Source of the DNA: Tiliqua scincoides
Taxonomy: Eukaryota; Chordata; Lepidosauria; Squamata; Scincidae
Reading direction: 5' to 3'
DNA: 64,000 nt
Assembly: GCF_035046505.1 (NCBI RefSeq)
Contig: NC_089822.1
Span: 62,001-126,000, forward strand
Shown piece after piece: positions 11,101 through 23,100 of this stretch. Below the pieces are notes generated by a model. That model worked only from the letters and a program-made list of their open reading frames with translations, was not told where the DNA came from and ran no database searches. Both the position numbers and the translations under genes were made by a program. The stretch's first letter is position 1; every line of letters starts with the position of its first letter.

Positions 11101-14100
11101 CCCAAGATCTCTCTCCTGATCTGTCACAGACAGCTCAGAACCCATCAGCCTATATGTGGAGTTTTGATTTTTGGAAGGAAGTTTGGTGTCGTCTGCAAAC
11201 TTAGCCACCTCACTGCTCAGTTTCTCCAGGTCATTTATGAAGAGGTTGAAGAGCACCAGTCCCATGACAGATCCTTGGGGCACACCACTTTTCACCTCTC
11301 TCCATTGTGAAAATTACCCATTGACATCCATTTTCTGTTTCCTGGTCTTCAATAACAACAACAACAACAACAACAAGTGACTATTTATATACCGACTTTC
11401 TGGTCATTGGATTACTCCTCTGACTTTATTCAAGGCGGTTTACATAGGCAGGCATTTCTAAATCCCTCAAGGGGATTTTTACAATCATAGAGGTTCTCTT
11501 TCAAGAACCAACAACATTTCAGATGGATCTTCCTGGTCTGGTCTCACTTCTGGCCTCCAGTTGCCTCCCATGCAGGCTGACAAGCAGCTCCTTCATCTCT
11601 CACATGGAGGGGAGCCAAGACGCTTCTTCACTCTCACCAAAGAGCTGATAGCTTGTCAGCTGCAAGATCTCCTGATCAGGGATCTGTTGGTGGCCTCGAA
11701 CTGGCGATCTTCCAATGTTATCTTCAGGCTAACAGAGGCTCTACCCTCTAGACCAGACCTCCTGCCCTGTCTTCAACCTGTTCTCAGTCCATGAGAGGAC
11801 CTGCCCTCTAATTCCCTGACTGTGGAGTTTTTTCAGTGGCCTTTGGCGAGTGACCATGTCAAATGCCTTCTGAAAGTCTAGATATATAATGTCTACGGGT
11901 TCTCCCGCATCCACATGCCTATTGACTTTTTCAAAGAATTATATAAGGTTCGTGAGGCAAGACTTACCCTTACAGAAGCCATGCTGACTCTCCCTCAGCA
12001 AGGCCTGTTCGTCTATGTGTTTTGAGATCCTATCTTTGATGAGGCATTCCACCATCTTACCTGGTATAGATGTTAGGCTGACTGGCCTATAGTTTCCCGG
12101 GTCCCCCCTCTTTCCCTTTTTAAAGATTGGTATGACATTTGCTATCCTCCAATCTTCTGGCACCGTGGCTGTTTTGAGGGACAAGATGCATATTTGAGTC
12201 AAGAGATCAGCAACTTCATTCTTCAGTTCCTTAATAACTCTTGGGTAGAGGCCATCAGGGCCTGGTGACTTATTGATCCTTAATTTGTCAATTAGGTCTG
12301 AAACATCTACTCTTTTAACCTCTATTTGATTTAGGGGGCAATCCTAACCCCTGACATAAGGGCTGGCATAAGGACAAAGCAGCTCTGAGATAAGGGAACA
12401 AACATTCCTTTACTTTGAGGAGATGTCCGTGAGTGACACCCAACTGCAGGATGCAGCACATGTCCCATTGGCACTGCTAAGCCAGTGCTGGAAAGCACTG
12501 ACATAAGGGGTTAGGATTGCGCCCTTAATTCCATAGTCAGGAGGGGCCGTTTAGGCAGCGGTATCTGCCCGAGGTCTTCTGCTGTGAAGACAGATACAAA
12601 GAACTCATTTAATTTCTCTGCCATCTCCAAGTCTTCTTTTATCTCCCCTTTCCCTCCCTCACCATCCAGAGGGCCAACCGCTTCCCTGGCGGGTTTCCTG
12701 CTTAACATATTGGAAGAAGCTTTTATTATTCCCCTTAATGTTGCTGGCCGTGCGTTCCTCATAGTCTCTCTTGGCCTCCCGTATCACCTTCTTACATTTC
12801 TTTTGCCAAAGTTTATGTTCCTTTTTATTCTCATTAGGGCAAGACTTCCATTTACAGACGGAAGACGATACTACGCCCCCAGTATTACATCGCTCCTCAG
12901 GCCTGGTAATTTAACCCACAAACATTGTAAGGCGGAGTCGGACCCGCCTTCAATTTCTGCATTGCTGGATTCTACCCCTTCTTTATCATAAATGGCCACC
13001 CCACCTCCAACACCCCCCTCCCTTTCCCTCCTGTAGAGTTTATAGCCGGGGATTCCAGTATCCCACTGATTCTCTGCATTCCACCAGGTTTCTGTTATGC
13101 CCACGATATCAAAGCTTTCTCAAGTCAGCAGACTTTCCAGTTCTCCCATCTTCACTCAGAGACTTCGGGCATTTGCATAGAAGCATTTGGACATGAAATG
13201 CCCCAGGACTGGCTGCTTATTAGCTCCTTTATCCCTAAATCCTCTCACTGTGCCAAACCATCTATCGCATCCTGTCGGCTTTCCCCCAGAGGTCAGTTTA
13301 AAAGCTGCTCTGCCACCTTTTTAATGTTATGTGCCACCAGTCTGGTTCCATTCTGGTTCAAGTGAAGCTTGACCCAAAATGTTCCTCAGTTCTTCACAAA
13401 TCTAAACCCCTCCTCCCTATACCACCATCTCATCCATGCATTGAGACCCCTGATTTTTGCCTGCCTAGCTGACCTTGCGTGTGGAACAGGTAGCACTTCC
13501 AAGAACGCTACCTTTGGGGTAGAACACACCACCCTTTGCCATAGTGAGCTGGACCCTGCTGGAGAGAAAAGAGACCACAGGCACTTTGACGTAGGTTGTT
13601 CTTGCTCTGAGGTATTGTTGCAGACCGACTCTTGAGGCCCCGCTGTCTCTTGGACAAGATGCTGGGTGAGGGGTGGCTTGCAGCTTCTTGCTAACAAGCA
13701 CCTTTAAGGCCAGAGCTGATGTTAAAATGGCGTTCCTTTGGTCAGAGTTTTGTGAGGGCTCTTGGCTCACGACATCATCACCCTTGCTGAAGGCATACGC
13801 CGCTCCTGGCCTGAGACGTTACCCCCAAAATGGCCCTGTCCGAGGCGACCCCCAGCTGCCCATGGCTTTTGCACAGTCAAAGGCTTCTGCCTCCTGTTTG
13901 CCTTCAGGGGCCCCTGCAGCACGCAGTGCACACACTGTGGGGTGGCTACAGCTGTGGGGGGGGGGCAGGAAAGGCTCCAAGACCCTCAAATTTCTTTACT
14001 CAGCGTGTGGTCGGTCTGTGGAACTCCTTGCCACAGGATGTGGTGCTGGCGTCTGGCCTAGACGCCTTTAAAAGGGGATTGGACAAGTTTCTGGAGGAAA

Positions 14101-17100
14101 AATCCATTACGGGGTACAAGCCATGATGTGTATGCGCAACCTCCTGATTTTAGAAATGGGCTATGTCAGAATGCCAGATGCAAGGGAGGGCACCAGGATG
14201 AGGTCTCTTGTTATCTGGTGTGCTCCCTGGGGCATTTGGTGGGCCGCTGTGAGATACAGGAAGCTGGACTAGATGGGCCTGTGGCCTGATCCAGTGGGGC
14301 TGTTCTTATGTTCTTAAACTACAATTCCCAGGAGGCCTTGCAGGTCTCTTGTTATCTGGTGTGCTCCCTGGGGCATTTGGTGGGCCGCTGTGAGATACAG
14401 GAAGCTGGACTAGATGGGCCTATGGCCTGATCCAGTGGGGCTGTTCTTATGTTCTTAAAGGCAGAGTGCAGAGCATTAACTGAAAGCCGGTCAGGCTTTG
14501 GGTCTGTGGAGTGGCTGTGGAGGCTGGACTTGGGTGGGCTGAGCTGTCCAGTCTGCTGCTCAGGGCCGAGGTATTTGAGGGAAAGCCTCCTTCCATGTAA
14601 TCTCCCCTGACCTTTGAAATCATGGGGGGGGGGGGTGCTCTTTTAGGTTTGGGGCTACAAGGTGAAGGGGATGATGGTGAGGAACAGGGCCTTTTTGGTG
14701 ATGGCACCCCGACTACAGAATTCCCTCCCCTTGAAATTAAGAACTGTTCCCTCTCTGGTGACCTCAAGACATCTTCGCTTAGAGTGGCTGAAATGGCGAG
14801 TGCCCACAGTGATTGGGCATGTCCAGACTGCGCTGAACTGCTGCTTAACTGTTTCAACAGAAGACGATCCATTTTTTTGATTTTACTGTTTCAGGGTGTG
14901 GGACCTGCTTTGAGGGGGAGCCTCGTATTCGCGAGAGGCAGCAGCAGGCACTGGAGGTTCCATCTCTCAGAGCAAGGACCCAGTTGCCGCCAGGGAGTCC
15001 TCAGCAGAGAGTGGGGGGGAGGGGGTTGCCTCAGCCAGGCCCCCCCAGCTGCTAGGGCTTTTTTGGCTCCTAGCCAGTCTTGGCTGGTGGGCAGACTGGG
15101 TTCTGCTCCCTCCAGCGGCCTTCGTCCTTGGCCCAGCTGGGCCTTATGCTCCTGACCAGCCCCTCCAGGCCCCGCCCCTTCCTCCATGGGAGGGTTAAAA
15201 GGCTGACTGGCCTCTCTCTGGAGCCTGGTATTCCTCCTCCCTTTCCTGGCTGCCCAGGGCAGTGCTGCAGCTGGCCTCGGAGCCTGTCTCCTCCTTGCCT
15301 TGAGCCCCCCTCTCGCCCTGCAAGCCGGTTTCCCCCAGGTAAGTCAGGAGGACCCTGGCATGGTTTTATTTCTCATTTAGTATTTTAAGGGCACAATCCT
15401 AACCAGGTCTACTCAGAAGTAAGTCCTATTTTGTTCAATGGGGCTTACTCTCAGGAAAGTGTGGTTAGGATTGCAGCCTTATTCTGTTTTTGGATGATTA
15501 TAAGCCACCTTAGTGCCCTTACTGAGAGAAAAGCAGGGTGAAACTTCATAATAATTCATAATATATTCATAATGTGAAATAATATATCTAAAAATCCATT
15601 AAATAAGTAAAGGAAATGATTCCACCAGACAGGGGCCACCTCCTGTCTTTCATCAGTGGGTCCCTGAGCAGGCCTTCCAGCTGGCACGGGACGATAGGAA
15701 CCCCTAGGGAAAAGGCTGCCTTGGGAACCCAGGCTGGCTACAAAGCAAGAAGGGGGGCGCATCTTGGGAGTTCTCCTGGACTCTCAGTTCTCTGGAGAAC
15801 CAGGTGGCAGCAGTTGCTAGAAGTGCATTTACCCAGATTAGGCTGGTGTGGTAGCTGAGACCATACCTGAGCTGTTCAGACCTGGCCATGGTGATCCATG
15901 CTTTCGTCACCTCGAGATTAACCCTAAAGCGCTCTCCATGGGTCTGAAACAGTTTGGAAACTGTCATTAGTGCAGAATGCTGCGGCTCGGGTAGTTACGG
16001 GGTCTAAACGAAATGACTGCTGGATCATTGCTTCAGCAGCTCCACTGGCAGCCCATTCACTTCTGGTCCCAGTTCAGGGTCCTAGTTCCAACCTATAAGG
16101 CCCTCCACAATCTGGGCCCAGGTTATCTGAAAGATGGCCTCTGTCCATACATCCCAGCCTTCCCTCTTCGGTCATCTGAGAAGGCTCTTCTACAAGTGCT
16201 GCCTTTGTCCCAAGTGAGAGGGGTGGCAGTTCGGGGGCAGGCCTTCTCTGTAGAGGCACCACAACTATGGAATGCCCTCCTAGGGGAACTGAGGACTACT
16301 CCCTCCCTCCTGGCTTTTTGGAGAGGGTTCAGAACATGCCTATTTCATCTGGCATTTGGAGTAGATTTTGGCTTTCTGTGCCTCTGAAATGCTGGTGGGA
16401 CTTGACAGCCTCTCTGGACTTATTTGTATCCCCAGTGGCTCAACAATACGTGCTTTGTTTTGTTTTTATGTTTCACTGTCTAATGTTAAAATTAATGTTT
16501 TTAATTTCCTGCTATTATCTTCTTACCTGTTATGATACTTTGTACTTTAGTATGGAGCATAGTCAGCTGCTCTGGACATTTGCTTTGGCCTAGGAAAGTC
16601 GAGATATAAGTTTCTCAAATAAATAAATAAAACAAATCTTGTTGCCACTGCCTTGCACCTGGCATTCGGAGGTCGCCTACCTCTAAAACTTGGAGGTTGC
16701 ACATACCCAACATGGCTTGTAACCTGTGCTGGATTTTCCTCCATCAGTCTGTCCAGTCCCCTTTAAAAGACATCTAGGACAGACACCATCACCACATTCT
16801 GTGGCGAGGAGTTCCACACATTAATTACATATTGCTCCCCCCAGGTGTCCTCTCAGCCCCATATGGGAGGGTGACAGGCTTAATTCCTCTTGGGTGCTGG
16901 CTGGATCCTGACCGTCAAATGATGGTGTGGCTGGCTGGGGGAGGAGTTACACCTGTGTGGACAAACTGCACTGGAGGGGATGGGGGGAAAGAAATTCTTC
17001 TTCTTCTGAGAAGGCAGGCTGTGGCCCACGGCAGGCTCCTTGACATTGGCTGAGCCTCCCTCCTCTCTCTCCTAGATGGGCTCTTTGTCACAGACTATTT

Positions 17101-20100
17101 CACCCGGACACCCCGCAAGCTGAACCCCTTCCGGTCCTTCGCCAGCATCGAGCTCTTCCATTTCCGTGTCCCTGAGGACACCGTGGTGGCCGTCTGGAAC
17201 CTCATCACCTTCAAAGAGCAGGGCGGTACCTTTGGGGACCAGTGCCCAGATCGGAGCATTACTGTGTGAGTTGGGAGGGAGAGGAGGGGGTCCTCTGCCT
17301 CCGGTGCATGTCTCAGACCCAGGCAGATGACACTGAGGTGGCTTCCCCGTTCCCAGAAACAAAGGACTGGAAGAAGGAAGGGGTTGCTCATGCCACGGAA
17401 CTGCCAAGCAAGCTTTAAGGTGCCATGTATTTCCCACCCCCACTGCTAGAACACTGTCTTCTGCCAGAGGCATGAGGAGTCAGTCCAGTCCCAAGTGGAC
17501 ACCGGATGCCCCCAGGTAACCCTTGCAAATAAGGGGTGGGGTTTCCACCCCAAAGTAGCCCTCAGGCTACCCCATTTCAGATACCACTAACCCCCAAGAG
17601 GCATGGTGGCAAAGAGGCATTGTGCAGGATGCTGCCAGCTGCATTGCCCCCCCCCCCGCCAGCCCAGTGAAATCAGATGCATGTGGAAGAACAAGGAACT
17701 GGCACAGTGGAAGCTTTGGGCAGCCACGAATGTGGCCACGCCCACCTGGCAGCACTAGATCCAGGGCAGTCCAATGCTTTGCTTTGTAGAAGGTGCTGCC
17801 AAATGTGCTGCCCCCAGTCCTGTCACACCCTGTGCACATTTGCAAGAATACCCGCCCCCCCCAAAATACGCGTTCAGCCCATAGCAATGCAGGTGCCAGC
17901 CCAATCGGGAGGAGGCTGTCCTCAGTGAGATGCGCTGCCTTGTGCGTGACTCAGGGCTGTGCTTCTGTGCAGGACACTGCCAGACTCCTTGCCCCCGGGC
18001 CAGAACTGCCTGGCAGGGTTCTCTACTCAGGAGGCACCCAAAACCGGCCAGTGCTGGGCCAGGGAGCCTGGCTGGGCTGAGCAGGCTGAGAGGCCGTGGA
18101 TCCCCGGATACTCCAGTGCTCCCCTCCCTCTCCAGGCAATAGCACCCCGCTGCTTCCTCGAGGGGTCCCCTCCTCCTTCCCAGGAGCTCTGGCTCTTTCC
18201 GAGCGCCAGAGCCCCCCACTGTGCTAACAGAGAGCATTCTCTTCTCTGCCTGAGACACAGAGCAGGTATGCTGCGGAAAGGAGCTCCTTGGGCGACAGTC
18301 TGGCCCCTGCTAGGCCCCCCCCCCCATCAGGTATCAGTGGCCTCAACCTGCTCAGTCAGCTGGACAAGATTCTTTAGGGAGGGGCTCCTACCAAAATACA
18401 GGGGCTGCTTAGGAACTGGAAGTTCTCCCATCCATTTGAAGTACACAAAGCAGTTAGCAAAGTCAAAGCGGCTGACAGCAGAAGACGGGTTCGCGCGACA
18501 TGCTGCGCCATAGCAGGGTAGGATTAGGCCCACCTGCCAAACATGACACTAGTGCAATAGCATGTTTGGCACAACACTGCGGGGCCACCGAAAACCCTCG
18601 TGGAAGTGAGTGCCACGGTGTTCGCTGGGACTGGCTCCCAAGGAAGCGCGCATGGGAGTGCTGCTGTCAGGTCAGGGCCCTGGGGCCAGCCGTCGGAGTG
18701 ACAGCACTCTAGGAGAAAGGCCCTTGTGAGAGGAGGGAAGGGCCAGGCGTCCAAGGGCTGAGCACACTCCTCCCACCCCCTCCCCCTGCACCTCCACACC
18801 TCTCCAGGTGTGCTGGAGGATGAAACAACTCACACCCTGCCGGCAACCAAGCAGGCCTGCCTGGAACTCCACTTCTCTGCTGCTGGTGACACCCAGAGGA
18901 GGGAGGTCACTGTTGCCAGGCCCCTTCCAGCAAGGGGGTCCCAGTCCTTCTCCCTGTGGAAGGACAGGCGGGCTTGGTGGGCAGGTCTTGGGGGCAGCAC
19001 CAGGGACAGCTGGAAGATGGGCTCTGGGAACCACAGTGGAGCCGGGACACCCTTTAGCAGCACCGCACAGCACACAGCCCCGACTCAGGCCACCTGGCCC
19101 ATGGCTGCTCTGACTTCTCTGTCCCTGACAGGTATTTCCGCTCTGGAGCACCGCCTGTCGTTAGCCCTCTGCAGAGCCACTTCCCCAGGGACACAGCTGT
19201 GCCGGGCTCTTTTGCCCTCACTCTCACCTGGACCCTGCCAAACAGGACCACAGGGGTCTTCAACATCACGAGCCCCCTGCCTGGGGACTGGTTCCTGGCT
19301 GCTCACTTGCCCAAGGAGCAGGGCAAGATCTCTGTTAAGGTGAGGCTGCAGAAAAGGTAATTTTGCTCTCTGGGTCCCGGCACGTGGGTGGGGCTAAGCT
19401 GGTGGCCGTTGGGGGCAGGTACACTTTGGGACAGGAAAGGAGTTCCGAGATGTCCACTTCTGGTGAGCAGAAGTAGTGGAGGTGAGACCCAGTACAGGCA
19501 CATCACCCTGTGCCTCCTGAAGGGGTCATAAGAACATGTGCTTCATGTGGGAGGATCTCAGTCTCAGTGACTGATGGAGTCAAAAGGCTCCTGGGGTTTG
19601 GGGGACCCCGTTCTGTGGGGAGCTGCCGCCATTGAGGACCAGTGGCCCAGCCCAGTCCTGGCCCAGCCCCTTCCCACGCTTGTGGGGGTGTGGCTCCTTG
19701 CTGCGTGGGTGCTCTCCCCCTTCTGTGACTGGTAGACAGGCTGCTGCCTCTTCCCTCGGGCACCAAAGGAGTGCAAGGCCAGCGGCTCTGCTGCTCACAC
19801 CTCCGGCCTGCAGATGGTAGCCCAGGAGAGTGCGGGGACAGCCAGGGACGCTGCTGGCAGTCCTGGCAGTCCACCCCTCCTGGCCCTGGCAAAGCCCCCA
19901 GGGGTGGCTCTGGAGTCCCCTGACTGCAGGCATCGCAGGGGCCGTGGTGTGAGTCATGGAGGCTGGTGGTGTCTCCTTTTCCTGCTTTCTTATTCACAAG
20001 CCCTGCACCGGGGGGGGGGGGGGTTCTCATGTCAGAGACTTGTGAGATGTGGGGCAAACGAGGGAGGCAGTTGTCTTCCAGACAGCAGGGCTAGAGTGCT

Positions 20101-23100
20101 CCGTGACCCTCTTTCTACTGTCCACCACAGTCTGTCTCATGGGCAGGTCAGCCCTGGCATGACTGCTACTCCTTGCACTTTGGGTGTCCAGCCCCTTGTG
20201 GGCATCAGGGTACTGTATCCTGGCTTTGTGACTGACCATGTGTTCTCTCCCCATTGTGGGGGTGATGATCCCCCCTCAGCCCAGTTCCTCACCCCCCCCA
20301 AGAAGTTCCTTGGCTCTACTGCCATCTCTGAGCAAAGCCCCCCCCCCCCCAAAAAAAAACAAAACAACAACACTTGACTCTTGCTCTGGATAGAGTGTGA
20401 TTCCTTTTGGCTCAGGGAGCCACTTGGCCATTTGATTTTATCTGTAAACTGCTTTGTGAACACTTTTTGCTGGAAAGCAGTATAGAAATCCTCTAAATCA
20501 GTGTTTCCCAAACTGTAGGCCAGGACCCACCAATGGGTTGTGAGCTGATTTTTGGTGAGTTGCAAAAAGTTTTTGAAACATTAAAAAAAGCACTCTTACC
20601 CAGTTTGTAGTAGGAAATAGTTAGCTGATATGAGGTCATCTTCATACCCCTAAATTAAGATGTCACATTTTCCAATTTTCACTAGCAACTGGTGTGCCAC
20701 AGATTACATGTGAACCCAGTTTCAACCTTTTTTCTGGCCTGGAAGTCCTTAATTGCACATCTTGCATCTTGTTCAACCTGCTGGGTGTCCTGGAATGACA
20801 GTGAAGGTTTGGGAGAACAGTCTTTGAACTCCATTTCTAGGAAGAATCTAGCAAATGTCTACACACATATACAGTATGTAAGGTTTTTAGCAGCCGCAGG
20901 AGCACAGGACCCTGATGGTTGTTAATTGATTATTAATTATTATTAATAAATAATTTCTTTCTAGATCTTTTTTTGCCTAGTGGATTGCGATAGATGGCTG
21001 TTTTTAAAAGTGGGCCCCAGTGCTAAAATGTTTGGGAAGCACCGTTCTGAATAGCAATTGTCTTGTTTACTGCCCAGAGAGGTCCTGGGTGGCTTGTCAC
21101 CAGACAACAGTGTGCATTGTTGAAGAGCGTGCCTAGAAACCTGGATGCCAGCAGGCCCTGGCCGGGCATGGCACGGAAAGGCCTGGCAGTGGACCTGGTC
21201 GCTTGCCAGAGCATCGCTCTCACTGTGTCTGCCTCTCTCCCACTAACAGGGCCTTGCTGAAGACTGCCAGTATCTCTTCCAGCCCCAACTCATTGTCCAG
21301 CGGCTGGTGGGCATCGGGGTGCTGTATCCTGGCTTTGTGACTGACCATGTGCTCTCTCCCCACAACCGGTCCCTGTTGTACAAGTGAGTGCTGCACAGGT
21401 GGGAAGGGGGGGAACAGGACTGCAAAGGCTCCCACTTCTTGTGGTCTCCTGTGCCGCTGCAGCTCCAGTGGCGGAGAGGCTCCGGTAGGAGGAGTGCAGG
21501 CCGAGGAGTTCACAGAATGGGAGCGGGAACACTGGCACTGAGGCGCAGTAGCAAGTAGTGCGCCCCCACTTCCGTCCTTGGTAGGCTGCAGGAGCCTCAG
21601 CTTCCCGGCCCCTGACCTTTGCTCGGCTTTCCCAACCTAAGTAGCAGCCCGGAGGGCCAGAAAGGTCTCCCTTTTTGAAAAAGAAAAAGCCAACAGAATG
21701 CTGAGATGTTGCGGTTGCAGAATTCTGCCCTGGCCCTCAGTGCAGTCAACTGTGGGTTCCCCACACAAGCACTGCTCTGGGGACAGACTCTTCAGCTCTT
21801 GGGGGAACATCAGGGCTGGTGGCCCCCCGTGACCCGCACCTTTCTTTCTGCCACCAGGGTCTTCGTCCCCAGCTACACCTCCCGGATGCTGCTGCAGCTT
21901 TGGAACTGCCAGAGTGCCAACCGGAGTGGGGAGGGTTGCCCCCTGTGGTTGAAGGTGAGGGGCAAGGCCCCCCCTCTGCACAACTCCACTGCCCTGGACT
22001 GCCGGGAACGTGCAGCCTGCCGCCTGGCCCTCGAGCTCCCCTTCTGGCAGAACTGGTACTACGTGCTGGTGGAGAAGCACCCGGGGGTGGCCAGCCACGT
22101 TGGCTTCCAGCTGCTGGTTCAGCTGAAGGGTGAGTAGGGGGCCTGCAGAGCCAAGAGGCACAAGGCTTCAGGCACATGGGCCTCGGGGTGTCACATGGGA
22201 ATCTAGAGATGTCCCCCCAAACTGGAAACTCAGCCCAAGAAAGAGCAGACCATGGGGGGGGGGTTTCGTTTTCTGTTAATGCAGATACACGGAGAAGGAA
22301 GGCCCAGGCAGGACAGAGACCCTGGGAGGGCTTTTGAGACTCTCCTGCTCAGGCCACTTTTCTGTTCAAATGGCACTCAAGGGCGCTGCAGAGGCCAAAA
22401 ATACCCATCAGGGACACAACAGGGAAAAACGTGAGGAGCAGCCCTTGTGGACCAGGCCAAGGCTGGCATAGCTGGTGCCAGACACCCCCCAGCAGGGCTG
22501 GCCACAGCCCTTCCATACTCTCACGCCCTAGAAACGGATGCCTGGGCTGTCAGGGAGGTGGCCGCTATCAGGATGAAGAAGGGGTGGCTTGTCTGCCGAC
22601 AGGCGCTGGCTGTCTCTCCTTGGCCACCGCGCCAGGCAGGGACTGTGCCCAGAAGATGCAACTGTTGGCAAATACCAGCCAGTCCCAGGCAATGGACAAT
22701 CCCAGAGCAGGGGTCCAGGGGAAGACCCCTGGCCTGGGGGGGGAGGCCCTGCCTTGCAGGAGCCCCGCTGAGCCTCCATGTCTTCCAGGTCTAGGAGTGG
22801 ATCTACTGGGGAGGCAGGCAGAGGGGAGCTGGAGGCAGCGGTGAGGATGGAGGCGGGTCTTCTGGCAGGGCAGTGAAGAGTGGGGGGCCACGCTTCCAGG
22901 AATGCAGGCCCTTCTCCCTGAGGGTGCGTGGGGACAGTTGCACAGCTGCGGGGGTCGCAGGACCCACGGTTGGCAGGAGTGCCACTCTGCACTTGTGCGG
23001 CCGTGCTGAGACTGGCTGTGGCCGCTGGGGGTGATGCTGCCCACTTTCTCAGAGGTGGGCGGCGTGACTGTCCTGCCCAGACAGGCTGCAGTGGCTGCAA

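Larger units (their letters stand above)
10201..13535 (-). mobile_element. Long antisense CR1 with nested insertions
   Basis: Read on the minus strand it runs from the 5' region (13535), through the endonuclease part ([20 protein letters not shown]), RT text ([20 protein letters not shown]) and ORF2 C-terminus to the 3' tail at 10201. It has many stops and a deletion near 10430. It is interrupted by two MITEs (10694-10870, 12334-12524) and a SINE (11353-11768). Confidence 0.88.
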
